Shown here: positions 45,238 to 53,976 of the stretch, in pieces
How the letters are laid out: every line of letters starts with the position of its first letter
How positions within the stretch are numbered: the first letter of the stretch is position 1
NCBI GenBank assembly: GCA_029565415.1
Contig: JAKQOH010000196.1
Location: forward strand, 1 to 63,468
DNA: 63,468 nt
From: Candidatus Rifleibacteriota bacterium
Lineage (GTDB): Bacteria > Riflebacteria > Ozemobacteria > Ozemobacterales > Ozemobacteraceae
Direction of reading: 5' to 3'
The notes under the pieces: generated by a model
Databases searched by the model: none
The model's input: only the letters and a program-made list of their open reading frames with translations
Told to the model about the DNA's origin: nothing
Program-made: the position numbers and the translations under genes

Positions 45238-48124
45238 CCCGCTCGAGGAACTCGATCCGGCCCCGACCCCGCAGCAGCCGCACCGTCGAGGGGGCGAGCA
45301 GGATCCCCGTCACCCGCGCGCCTTTCGAGCGGCTTTCGGTGTGTGCCGAGAGAAGCACCGCATCCCCGATGTAAGCGGCATCCAGGCGGCCCGTGCTCGA
45401 TCCGACCCGACCGGCGATCACCCGGCCGCTCGCAAGCCCGATTCCCGTCTGGATCACGAACTGGCCGGCAACTTCCCGCTCCCGGTTCAGGGCCGCGAGC
45501 TCGGTGCGCATCTCGAGAGCCGCCATGCAGGCGCGCACGGCATGATCCCCCGAGCCGTCCTCCTCCCGGAACACGGCCGTCAGGGCATCCCCGATGAACT
45601 TGTCGATCCGGCCGCCATGGGCCCGGATGCAGCCCTCCATGCGGGTGAAATAGGCGTTCAGCAGGGCGACGATCTGTTCGGGCGGGTACCGCTCGGACAG
45701 CGTCGTGAAATTCCGGATGTCCGAGGTCATGATCGTCGCCTCGACATACTCCCCGCCGGGTTCCAGCATCGCATCATCATCCGAAGCGGCGAGGGCGAGC
45801 GCGTCATCCGAGACGAACCGGCTCATCCGCTCTCGTTCACGGATTCCCCCGATCATTCCGTTCAGGGATTCGGCGAAAAATTCGAGTTCATCGCCGCTCT
45901 TCACGTCGAGCGTCCAGTCATACCGGCCCGCTGACGTTCGCCGGATGGCCTGGAGGCAGGCTTTCAGCGGCCACCAGAGCAGCGCGGTGGTTCCGAGGGA
46001 GGCGCCGAGGAAGAGGAGAAGCGCGATTCCCGCAACGACGATGGTGAGGTGGCCGGCGACGGGGGAGTTCACAGGCTCGGCCAGGGCGGCTCCGATGAAG
46101 GGTTTGTCGCGGAAATATCGAGCCGCCATGAGATACGGCTGGCGGTCACCGGAGCGATCGATCCGCAGATCCGTTCGATCCCGCCGGCTGCGCAGCGCCA
46201 GATCCCTCAGACGCGGATTGCGGCAGATGTTCGTCGGATAATCCTGGTCGTCGGTGGGGAAATTGTTTTTGCTCGTGAACCGGTAGATGGCCTTTTTCGT
46301 GGTGTAGCCCCGGATGCGCTGGACATTGAAGAGTTGCTGCGGGACGCTGCGCTGAAGAAACTCGCGATACCTGGATGCATGCAGTGTCGTGAGCAAAAAG
46401 AAGGCATACGGAGGACGCTTGGGATCGCCGTTGGGGGTGATGAAAACGGCCGAAGCACGCTCGAACACCTGAGAGAAGGGAAGCGGCAGCAACGCTCCGG
46501 CATTTGTCAGGAGTCGGTTGATGATACGCGGGTCGATCAACGCATCCCCCAACCCCTGGGTCACTTCGACGATCTGGAGCAGTTTGTTCCTGCGCTTCTC
46601 GTCAGGCTCATAGACCTGGAGGCTGCCGAGCTTTGAAAGAAGATCGATGGCAAACCCGCGACACAGCTTGAGAAAGACCTCCTGCGATTCGGCGCGGCTG
46701 ACATTCGTGTCCTCCCTGTTCTGCTCGGAAATGAAGTCCCTGCCGTCCGCCCCAAGGGCGATCGGGTAGGTTTTATACGGGATCCCCGCATTGAAGTCGA
46801 TCAGCCGCTGGAGACGCTCAGGAGAGAAGGAGCCCCGTTCCCCTTCGAGCCGGCCTCTGGCATCGAGCATATCGAGTTCGAGGAAGCGGTCGAGGCTGAA
46901 GAGGGAGAGTTCGCTCTGCTCGAGGCTTTCCTCGAGATCGTCGAGGGAGCGGTTGGCGTGGGCCCAGCCCTGAAGACGCTGATAGGAAGCGAGGCAGAGG
47001 ATGGTCCCGACCAGCGGGATCCAGATACCCGCCGCAATTGCCATCATGATCTTGCCGCGGATGCTGAGCGGGATGATGCGGTTCCCGGAGGCAAAGCCGA
47101 CGATGAGGATCGCAGAGACGAAGATCATCAGGAACAATGCCGTTCGCAGAAGGGGGAGGATCGTGCGGAGCGGATGGGCGAAGGCCGTGAGGGGGGCTCC
47201 GACGGCGGCCATCGGCAGGCGGCCGGCCCGGATGTGGCGGCTGCCCGGGGGAATAAGGGAGGAGATGTGCTGGGGCAGCAGATCGACGAACCAGAGGTAG
47301 CCCGCTTTGGTCAGAAAACGTGGTTTGTTGCTGCCGCCGACGACGGCGAGGGTGCGGCGGAGATCGGGGCGTGTCACCTGGGAACGGGCGAAGGCAAACC
47401 GCTTTTCGAGCGCCAGCCGGTCTTCCCGGACCGCCACCAGGGCATTGTATGTGCCTGGCCGGTCCGTGAACGGGGCGAGAAACCAGGTGTACCACAGGAT
47501 CGTTTCGGGGGTCAGCGGTGAGTAGAGCGTCTCGGTTTCCCCATGGAACGCCGAGACGATGATCATCGGGCCGTTCGGGCCGAGAATATCGGTGAACAGG
47601 GCGGCGGCATCGGGATAGGCGGATGGAGGCGGTTCCGGGGCAAGGCGAAACACCTTGCGGCGCTGCTGGGTGAACAACTGGGCCAGAGCCATTCGCGCCC
47701 GCGCGGGGGTCCAGGTTGAGGGAAGCTGTTCCGGAAGCGTGAGCGTGAACGGCCCTCCCGTGGTGGAGCCCATCGCCAGCAAATGGAAAGGGGCGCCCAG
47801 ACTCCTGGAAAAACGATGTCGCCAGGCGTTGAGGCGACGTTGTGGGTTCTCCGAGAGGGCGGCATCGGCGAAGGGACGGGCGGCTTGCTCGACGTGATGC
47901 TGGAAAAACCGCTCGGGGGTGAGATCATCGAGATATCGCTTCATTTCTTCGGAAAGGGTCTGTTCGAGGAGGGCGCGGCGGAGCTGCTCGTCCTGATCGA
48001 TCAGGGCGTTGAGCACTCCGAACATCAATCCGGCAGGGGCGAGAAACAGGAAGAACCACAGGGCAAGGATCGCGACGATCGAGATCCGGGGCGTCATGTC
48101 GATGTGCGGCTGCTGGTTCGTCAT
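45164..48124 (-). CDS. membrane class III nucleotide cyclase, C1-like (metal Asp kept, Asn/Arg lost)
   Basis: 986 aa. TM near the N-terminus, an extracytoplasmic sensor, two central TM segments, a second sensor, a TM, HAMP (PLKACLQAIRRTSAGRYDW) and a C-terminal class III cyclase head. Metal ligands are intact: D802 in TSDIRNF and D846 in DKFIGDALTAVF (with K842). The catalytic loop is decayed: where families have YTVIGDTVNLAARLE it reads AAYIGDAVLLSAHTE, so the substrate Thr is A917, the transition-state Asn is L924 and the Arg is H928. A homodimer should be inactive or weak. Its start overlaps the stop of the partner cyclase gene, which has the complementary defects. The 3' end overlaps rlmM. 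Confidence 0.88.
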   Translation of the reverse strand: MTNQQPHIDMTPRISIVAILALWFFLFLAPAGLMFGVLNALIDQDEQLRRALLEQTLSEEMKRYLDDLTPERFFQHHVEQAARPFADAALSENPQRRLNAWRHRFSRSLGAPFHLLAMGSTTGGPFTLTLPEQLPSTWTPARARMALAQLFTQQRRKVFRLAPEPPPSAYPDAAALFTDILGPNGPMIIVSAFHGETETLYSPLTPETILWYTWFLAPFTDRPGTYNALVAVREDRLALEKRFAFARSQVTRPDLRRTLAVVGGSNKPRFLTKAGYLWFVDLLPQHISSLIPPGSRHIRAGRLPMAAVGAPLTAFAHPLRTILPLLRTALFLMIFVSAILIVGFASGNRIIPLSIRGKIMMAIAAGIWIPLVGTILCLASYQRLQGWAHANRSLDDLEESLEQSELSLFSLDRFLELDMLDARGRLEGERGSFSPERLQRLIDFNAGIPYKTYPIALGADGRDFISEQNREDTNVSRAESQEVFLKLCRGFAIDLLSKLGSLQVYEPDEKRRNKLLQIVEVTQGLGDALIDPRIINRLLTNAGALLPLPFSQVFERASAVFITPNGDPKRPPYAFFLLTTLHASRYREFLQRSVPQQLFNVQRIRGYTTKKAIYRFTSKNNFPTDDQDYPTNICRNPRLRDLALRSRRDRTDLRIDRSGDRQPYLMAARYFRDKPFIGAALAEPVNSPVAGHLTIVVAGIALLLFLGASLGTTALLWWPLKACLQAIRRTSAGRYDWTLDVKSGDELEFFAESLNGMIGGIRERERMSRFVSDDALALAASDDDAMLEPGGEYVEATIMTSDIRNFTTLSERYPPEQIVALLNAYFTRMEGCIRAHGGRIDKFIGDALTAVFREEDGSGDHAVRACMAALEMRTELAALNREREVAGQFVIQTGIGLASGRVIAGRVGSSTGRLDAAYIGDAVLLSAHTESRSKGARVTGILLAPSTVRLLRGRGRIEFLERVTPDGKSRAFSLYELVELRDPAED

Positions 48125-50136
48125 GCCTCGTCTCCGGATTCGAGCCGGAAAACCGTGACGGGCTCGGTTTTCCCCTTGACCGTGAGCCGGCCGGTGGCGA
48201 TCGTCAGAAATTCCGGGCCCGCTTCGCTGGCTGCGGCATCATTCAGCAGGATCGGACCGAACGGGCCGCTGTCCGCGAGCGACTCGAGACGGGCGGCAAG
48301 ATTGACCGTATCGCCGATCACCGTGAAATCCTGCCGCCGGATCGTGGAACCGACCCGGCCGGAAATGACGATACCGCTGGCGATTCCGATGCCGGTACGG
48401 AGGGGAGGGGCGCCGGAGGCTGCACGGGCCTGGTTGAACCGTTCGAGCGCGCGACGCATCTCCAGGGCGGCATGGCAGGCGGCAGCGGCATGGGTTCCGC
48501 CGGTGCGGTCAGGATGGAAAACGGCCATGACCGCATCCCCGATGAACTTGTCGATCGCGCCCCCATGGCTGTGCACGGCCTCCTCCATCGCCGCGTAGTA
48601 GCCGTTCAGCAGATCGACGGTGCCGGTCGGACCGAGCCCCTCGGAAAGGCGGGTGAACTCCCGGATATGGGAAAAGAGGATCGTGAGGTTGACGCGGCGG
48701 CCGGCTTCCTCGCCGGTCTTGGCCGCATCGGCCGCGAGCTCCGAGACGAATCTGCGCAGGCGGTTGCGTTCACGCAGGCCCCGGCTCATCCGGGTGATTT
48801 CGTCACCGATCACCCCGAGCTCGTCGGCCGACCGGATGCTGACGGCAAGTCCCAGTTCGCCCTGGCCGAGTCGTTTCACGGCCGTGATAAGCGCGTCGAG
48901 CGGGCGTTCGAACAGGCGGCTCAGGAAGTAGGTCGTGAGGCACAGCAGGGTCAGGGTGTAGGCGGACAGAAGCCAGAACAGGAACTGGAGCGCGTTTCCG
49001 GCGAGGGCCCCGCGGGGTGTCGCGAAGCCGACGGCAATGAACGGGCTGTTGGTGAACAGCCGGGCGGCTTCGATGCTGCCATCCCGGAGGGAGACGGCAC
49101 CCGTCCAGCCGTTTTCGAAGGCGCGGCGGGCGAGGGAGGAAAGAACCGTGTCGGAGCGGGCGGTTTCCGGCCAGCAGATGTTCTGCTGCAGGGTCGGGAC
49201 GATGCCCTTGTCGATCTGATACAGCGCCAGGCGGGTCTCGTATTCGCCATCCATTTCGCGGAACGCAGCCGGAGAGCGGCCAAACAGCAGATCGAACGAG
49301 GCCGCCGCCTCCTGCTCGGGCCGGCCCAGCAGCATGATCAGCGAATCCTCGCGGGCGCGCGGGGTGTAGCGGTAGGGGAAGAGAATCTGGAACCGCTGCG
49401 TGCCGAGATCCGGCATGGCGGCATCCCAGGTCTTGCCCTCGGTCGTGACGAAATCGTTCATCGAGTCCTGGGTGATCGAGCGCAGAAACGCCAGGCCCGC
49501 GGTGGAGGGCGCCTGGGCTTTTGCGAGGCAATCGGCGCTCTCCGGGGGGACGTTGCCCCGAACCTTGAGCATGGCCACAGCCGTCGGGTGAAGGAACTGG
49601 GCCACCTTGCTCTTGCGAACGATGCCGTAGACCACCTCCCGGCCATCGAGAGACAACTGCAACACCCTGCCGCGGTTATCGATATAGTAGGCGAAATCAT
49701 AAATGCCGATCCTGCCGAGGCGTTCTATTGCTTTTCGAATAGAATCTTCGTCAGGGCCGAGGGTGCGGGATATGTCATCCCGCATCTCGAACAGCCGCTT
49801 CTGGAACAGGGTCGAGCCGGTCTGGACGCTTTGCTCGAGACGCTCGAGATGCTGCCGGAGCTTGTTCATCCGTTCCTGGCGGCCGAGGATCTCGGAAAAA
49901 CGGCCGTAGGACAGGGCTGCAAGCAGGAAGAGAACGAGCGGCAGGCCGACCGCGATGCTCAGGAGACCGACGAGTTTCGATCGCAGAGGGAGCGTCCCGA
50001 ACGTGCCCGTGAAGCGGAGTTTCAACAGGAGCACGGCGCCCACGGCCCACAGGGCGAACACGATGATCCGGAGGAGCGATGCATACCGGCGCAGGGGGGA
50101 AACCAGTTCGCGTTTCGGGACTTCGGTCCGCAGCAT
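48121..50136 (-). CDS. membrane class III nucleotide cyclase, C2-like (Asn/Arg kept, first metal Asp is His)
   Basis: 671 aa as an uninterrupted frame. Two TM segments at the N-terminus, a sensor domain, a TM, HAMP (RLFERPLDALITAVKRLGQG) and a cyclase head. Substrate and transition-state residues are intact in FTVIGDTVNLAARLE (T605, N612, R616), as are the Lys and second Asp in DKFIGDAVMAV (K530, D534). The first metal ligand is replaced: LFSHIREF has H490 where DIxxF is expected (codon CAT). The frame stays open upstream of ATG 50136 back to a TGA at 50227-50229, and this stretch aligns with paralogues, so the protein is probably the C-terminal two-thirds of a longer gene whose N-terminus is the frame at 50227-51042. 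Confidence 0.85.
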   Translation of the reverse strand: MLRTEVPKRELVSPLRRYASLLRIIVFALWAVGAVLLLKLRFTGTFGTLPLRSKLVGLLSIAVGLPLVLFLLAALSYGRFSEILGRQERMNKLRQHLERLEQSVQTGSTLFQKRLFEMRDDISRTLGPDEDSIRKAIERLGRIGIYDFAYYIDNRGRVLQLSLDGREVVYGIVRKSKVAQFLHPTAVAMLKVRGNVPPESADCLAKAQAPSTAGLAFLRSITQDSMNDFVTTEGKTWDAAMPDLGTQRFQILFPYRYTPRAREDSLIMLLGRPEQEAAASFDLLFGRSPAAFREMDGEYETRLALYQIDKGIVPTLQQNICWPETARSDTVLSSLARRAFENGWTGAVSLRDGSIEAARLFTNSPFIAVGFATPRGALAGNALQFLFWLLSAYTLTLLCLTTYFLSRLFERPLDALITAVKRLGQGELGLAVSIRSADELGVIGDEITRMSRGLRERNRLRRFVSELAADAAKTGEEAGRRVNLTILFSHIREFTRLSEGLGPTGTVDLLNGYYAAMEEAVHSHGGAIDKFIGDAVMAVFHPDRTGGTHAAAACHAALEMRRALERFNQARAASGAPPLRTGIGIASGIVISGRVGSTIRRQDFTVIGDTVNLAARLESLADSGPFGPILLNDAAASEAGPEFLTIATGRLTVKGKTEPVTVFRLESGDEA

Positions 50137-50226
50137 CAGGACGCGTGCCGGATCGGTGCGGTTCGTGCGGGAGAACAGCCACGCCGGGGCGGTGGTCTCG
50201 ATGGCCAGCCCTTCTCCGGCCGGTTG

Positions 50227-51042
50227 TCAGGAGTCGACGAGACTGGTGTAGCGACGTGGGCGCCATCGGGTCATCCGGAGGAGGCCCCTGGATCTGCCGA
50301 GGCGGCAGGCATCCCGGAGGGCTCGGCCACGGGAGATGTCCCGGTCGCGGAAAACGAGGAGACAGCCGCTCCGGATTGCGGCATCGGGGGCGTGGGAGTC
50401 GGCATCCAGATGGAGCGTGAAATACAGGATCTCCCCGTGGTGTTTGGTTGAAAAAAGCGCCATGGGGGCATCGGCGATGAATTCGGGGGGGAAAGGGAGC
50501 CCGAAATACTCGATCAGCAGCTTGGAAGTGGTTTTGGATGGCAGGATGCCGCCACGGCCCGGTTGGTCCCCAGCCAGCCGGCGGCGATGGCCCATCCCGG
50601 CAAGATCCTGAAGCCAGGCGGCTATGACGCGGGCCGGGGGGGGGCGGTTGGCCGGATCCCGGTCGGGAGAGGGGCGGATCGTCACGGCAGCCAGATCCGG
50701 GCCTGCGTGGAACATCCGGACCGGCGCGAAACCGGTAGCGGCTTTCCAGGCTGAAACGAAGGTGTCGGGGCTGTTCTGCCGGTCGAGCAGGGGGAACAGC
50801 TTCTTTTGATATCGCTCGATATACGACTCTGGGCGGAGGTCCCGGACGAAGAGAGGGACTTCTCGGATGAGCCGGCCGCGGAACTCGTGACGGAGCTGGG
50901 TCTCGTGATCGTCGACGAGATGCTGGAGAATGCCGATCAGCAGCAGCCCGGGAAGAAACAGCACCGAAACCCAGAAGGTCGCAAGGGCTGCGGGATTCAG
51001 GGGGCGGGGGGCGATGAGGTGGTGAGGGGTGGCTGGTGGCAT
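50227..51042 (-). CDS. N-terminal sensor part of the C2-like cyclase, cut off by an in-frame TGA
   Basis: 271 aa. TM segment (TFWVSVLFLPGLLLIGILQHL), then a sensor domain that matches the first sensor of the three other cyclase modules (for example RDLRPESYIERYQKKLFPLL beside DDLTPERFFQHHVEQAARPF in the 986-residue protein). It ends at TGA 50227-50229, in the same frame as the 671-residue cyclase downstream. Together they would form about 973 residues, close to the 986 of the neighbouring paralogue. This could be a nonsense mutation, a split into two subunits, readthrough, or a sequencing error. Confidence 0.7.
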   Translation of the reverse strand: MPPATPHHLIAPRPLNPAALATFWVSVLFLPGLLLIGILQHLVDDHETQLRHEFRGRLIREVPLFVRDLRPESYIERYQKKLFPLLDRQNSPDTFVSAWKAATGFAPVRMFHAGPDLAAVTIRPSPDRDPANRPPPARVIAAWLQDLAGMGHRRRLAGDQPGRGGILPSKTTSKLLIEYFGLPFPPEFIADAPMALFSTKHHGEILYFTLHLDADSHAPDAAIRSGCLLVFRDRDISRGRALRDACRLGRSRGLLRMTRWRPRRYTSLVDS

Positions 51043-51099
51043 CGGCGGAGACGGATCCTGACGCTCATGATACCACAGGAGGCCCCGCCGGATACGGCA

Positions 51100-51129
51100 G
51101 CGCCCGCCGGATATGGAGCCGGCGGGCGC
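51100..51129. terminator. hairpin between pyruvate kinase and the cyclase operon
   Basis: Perfect 11-bp stem: 51100-51110 (gcgcccgccgg) with 51119-51129 around an 8-base loop, 20 bp past the pyruvate kinase stop. No U-tract follows on the minus strand, so intrinsic termination is only possible, not clear. Confidence 0.45.
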
Positions 51130-51150
51130 GTTCGGAAGGTCCCGGGACGG

Positions 51151-52755
51151 TCACCAGTGGCGGGCGGACATCACCGGCCAGGTTTCACGCCACAGCGCGT
51201 CGACGACCAGATCGCCGTCGAGCCTGCGCAGAGGCATCAGATCCGCCTGACGAGGCCCTGACGAAGGGGCGCCGCCCATGACGGGGCGATGGTGGAGCGC
51301 CGCATCGGCGATCCGTCGATCGTCGGGCACGCCGACGGTTTCGACCTTGATCATGTTGGTGGCTCCGGCCACGCCGACCGGTACCCCGGCGACGAGCACC
51401 ACGGTGTCGCCCTCACCGATCAGACCGGTGGCGGCCGCGATCCGGATCGACTCGACGTGCAGCTCTTCGAGGCTTCGGAAATGCGTCCCGAGAACGGCCC
51501 GCACGCCCCAGTTGAGCGAGAGCTGCCGGTGAACCCGCGCGTCCGGAACGACGGCGATGATGGGAATATCGGAGCGAAGCCGGGAAAGCGCCTGGGCGGT
51601 GTGGCCGGTTTCGCTGACCGTGATGATCGCCTTGGCGCCGACGTTGCAGGCCGTCGTAACAGCGGCCATCGTCACCGCGGCAGTCGTATCCTCGATCTTT
51701 TCGTTGCGGGCGGTGTAGGAGAAAAAGATCTTCCGATACTCGATCGCCGCCTCGGCCCGTTCGGCGATGCGTGCCATCGTCTCGACGCAGGTCACCGGAT
51801 ACCGGCCGACCGAGGTTTCGCCTGACAGCATCAGGGCCGAGGTGAAATCATAGATGGCGTTGGCGATGTCCGACACCTCGGCGCGGGTGGGCCGGGGGGA
51901 CTCGATCATGGTGTGCAGCATCTGGGTCGCGGTGATGACGGGCTTGCCGGCCATGTAGCAGCGACGGATGATATCCTTCTGGGCGATCGGGACGTCCTCC
52001 GGGTGGAGTTCGACGCCGAGATCCCCGCGGGCGACCATGATGCCGTCCGCCGCTTCCAGGATCTCCGGAAAATGGTCGAGGCCGGCATGGTTCTCGATCT
52101 TCGCGATGACCTTGATCGCCGGGGCGCCCGCGGCCCGGAGAACCTCGCGCACGGCATCGATCGTGGCGGCATCCTGGGTGAAGGAGACGGCGACGTAGTC
52201 GAATTCCTGCTGGGCCGCGAACTCGAGATCCCCGATGTCGTGCGGGGTCGGGTTCTGCAGGTCCAGACGTCTGCCGGGCACGTTGACGCCGCGACGGCCG
52301 CGCATCCGGCCGCCGGTCACGACGCGGCAGGTGATCTCGGTGTCCGAGACGACATCCGTCACCTCGAGCTGAATCAGGCCGTCATCGAGGAGGATCGAGG
52401 TGCCGGGCACCACTTCGGAGGGAAGCGACGGGTGGGAGACCGGCATCAGTCGCGAACTGCCGATGACGGGGCGGGTCGTGAGGGTGATCGTGGAGCCTGT
52501 CTCGAGGGTGACGCTCCCTCCCTCGACTTCCCCGGTGCGGATCTCGGGACCGCGGGTATCGAGCATCATCGCGACAGGGACACCGAGCCGTGCGCGGACG
52601 TTTTTGAGCGCTTCGATCCGCCTGCCATGCTCGTGGTGATCGCCATGGGAAAAGTTCAGCCGGGCGACGTTCATGCCTGCATGGATCAATTGTTCGAGAA
52701 CGGGTTCGGTTTCGGCAGACGGGCCAAGGGTGACGAGAATCTTCGTCTTGCGCAT
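51151..52755 (-). CDS. pyk: pyruvate kinase
   Basis: 534 aa from ATG 52755. Converts phosphoenolpyruvate and ADP to pyruvate and ATP. Signature blocks: KILVTLGPS, NFSHGDHHEH, MLDTRGPEIRTG, IAKIENHAG, VARGDLGVE, PVITATQMLHTM and PRPTRAEVSDIANA, followed by the C-terminal allosteric domain (ARNEKIEDTTAAVTMAA, ITVSETGHTAQALSR). About 50 residues after the usual end (VETVG) form an extension without a domain I recognise. Monocistronic: a terminator lies upstream and a hairpin downstream. Confidence 0.96.
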   Translation of the reverse strand: MRKTKILVTLGPSAETEPVLEQLIHAGMNVARLNFSHGDHHEHGRRIEALKNVRARLGVPVAMMLDTRGPEIRTGEVEGGSVTLETGSTITLTTRPVIGSSRLMPVSHPSLPSEVVPGTSILLDDGLIQLEVTDVVSDTEITCRVVTGGRMRGRRGVNVPGRRLDLQNPTPHDIGDLEFAAQQEFDYVAVSFTQDAATIDAVREVLRAAGAPAIKVIAKIENHAGLDHFPEILEAADGIMVARGDLGVELHPEDVPIAQKDIIRRCYMAGKPVITATQMLHTMIESPRPTRAEVSDIANAIYDFTSALMLSGETSVGRYPVTCVETMARIAERAEAAIEYRKIFFSYTARNEKIEDTTAAVTMAAVTTACNVGAKAIITVSETGHTAQALSRLRSDIPIIAVVPDARVHRQLSLNWGVRAVLGTHFRSLEELHVESIRIAAATGLIGEGDTVVLVAGVPVGVAGATNMIKVETVGVPDDRRIADAALHHRPVMGGAPSSGPRQADLMPLRRLDGDLVVDALWRETWPVMSARHW

Positions 52756-52799
52756 GGATTCACCTTTCGAGTGCATGATTTGAACAGAACCGGAGGGTG

Positions 52800-52856
52800 A
52801 ATCCCCCTATTGCATTTCCCGTGCCATGATGCGAAATGTGAGACGGGAAGGGGATC
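52800..52856 (-). promoter_or_regulatory. structured leader hairpin upstream of pyk
   Basis: On the minus strand an outer 7-bp stem (52850-52856 with 52800-52806, one G-U) encloses an inner 7-bp stem (52843-52849 with 52816-52822), a 20-base loop and a one-sided 9-base bulge. It lies about 45-100 nt before the pyk ATG. It resembles no riboswitch I know. No clear promoter is seen in 52857-52926. Confidence 0.35.
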
Positions 52857-52926
52857 GCCGCCACCTCCTGCGGGCACCGTGCTCCGAAATTGCACACGCG
52901 GTTGCGCAGCCCTGATGCACGCGCGG

Positions 52927-52966
52927 AAAATAAACGAGGCGCAGGGAGCGGTTCCCCTGCGCCTCG
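52927..52966 (-). terminator. intrinsic terminator of the PstS-like gene
   Basis: Minus strand: 12-bp perfect stem (52955-52966 with 52935-52946, 8-base loop) directly followed by TTTATTTT (complement of 52927-52934). It begins 17 bp after the PstS-like stop codon. Confidence 0.85.
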
Positions 52967-52982
52967 CGGAGCGATTCGCGTC

Positions 52983-53795
52983 TTATTCGAAGCCCATCAC
53001 GGGAACGATGTATTTGCGCACGATTTCCTGGCCATCCTTGGTCAAGACGAAATCGAGGAACTTCACGACGTCCGGATCCTCGGGCTTGTTATTGTATATC
53101 AGGACATATGGACGGGCGAGGGGATATTCCCCCTTGTTGAGGGCGTCGCGCGAGGGCTGAACGCCGTCGATGGCGATGAAACGGGCCGTCTTGTCGTCGA
53201 AGGCGAGGGAGGCGAAGGTGATCGTGTGGGGCGTCGAGGCGACGTGCGTCACGCATTCCCTGATGCCGGGCAGGGTCAACGTCGGGGTTGCCGGCGGCTG
53301 GCCGCCGAGGATGAGTTCACAGAACTGGCGGGCGGTGCCCCCCTCCGTGGCCTGTTCCTTCAGGACCGTGACGATCGGGGCGTCCTCCCCTCCGACCTCT
53401 TTCCAGTTCTTTGCCTGGCCGGTGAAGATGCGGTTGAGTTGTTCCGACGTGAGGGAGGTGAGAGGATTGTCCTTGTGCACATACACGACGACGGCGTCAT
53501 ATCCGATGACCCGGTTGCCGGGCTCGGTCTTCATTTCGTCGGCGGTCAGCAGGCGGGACAGGCCGCCGATCTTGGTGCGGCCTTCCTTCAGGGCCTGGTA
53601 GCCCTGGGCAGAGCTGTTCGAGGTGATGTTCATGAATCCGATGCCGCTTTTCGCCTCGAAGCCCTTGGCGAGTTCCGGGAGGAGCGAGTCGCCGATCGAG
53701 GAGGAGCCTTCGTAGGACAACTGGGCGAGCGCGGGAACCGACAGAGTCAGGCAGAGAACCAGCGGCGCAATCAGCCGGAACATACGATGCAACAT
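52983..53795 (-). CDS. PstS-like phosphate-binding protein
   Basis: 270 aa from ATG 53795 (AAGGAG eight bases upstream). Signal peptide (LIAPLVLCLTLSVPALA), then a PBP-like domain: GSSSIGDSLLPELAKGFEAK, ITSNSSAQGYQALKEG, GYDAVVVYVHKDNPL, SLTSEQLNRIFTGQAKNW, GGTARQFCE. This is the pattern of phosphate ABC transporter substrate-binding proteins. No pstC, pstA or pstB follows; it is monocistronic, so it may serve a distant transporter or act as a phosphate sensor. Confidence 0.88.
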   Translation of the reverse strand: MLHRMFRLIAPLVLCLTLSVPALAQLSYEGSSSIGDSLLPELAKGFEAKSGIGFMNITSNSSAQGYQALKEGRTKIGGLSRLLTADEMKTEPGNRVIGYDAVVVYVHKDNPLTSLTSEQLNRIFTGQAKNWKEVGGEDAPIVTVLKEQATEGGTARQFCELILGGQPPATPTLTLPGIRECVTHVASTPHTITFASLAFDDKTARFIAIDGVQPSRDALNKGEYPLARPYVLIYNNKPEDPDVVKFLDFVLTKDGQEIVRKYIVPVMGFE

Positions 53796-53891
53796 GAATC
53801 CTTCTCCTTGGGGAATCTGTTGCCCCATTCATACCACGCCGCCGCCGCCGTGTAAACCGCAGCCATCGGCTGGAACGCCCCCGGGTGGAAA

Positions 53892-53923
53892 TCGGTGACA
53901 CCGAAGGGTGGATGCTGTATAGT
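53892..53923 (+). promoter_or_regulatory. promoter of the histidine kinase gene with a palindromic operator over the -35
   Basis: GTGACA (53895-53900) and TATAGT (53918-53923), 17-bp spacer. The -35 box lies inside TCGGTGACACCGA (53892-53904), a perfect inverted repeat with one central base, a good shape for a repressor or activator site. Predicted start near 53930, leaving a leader of about 47 bases. Confidence 0.55.
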
Positions 53924-53976
53924 ATCCGGAAAGATGTGCTGTGGGACGGTCCGACACCTTTAGACGAGAGTGATCC

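Noticed and set aside
50227..50229. TGA as a selenocysteine codon in the C2-like cyclase
   Set aside because: The position lies in a poorly conserved linker with no Cys in the paralogues, and no SECIS-like hairpin was seen next to it.
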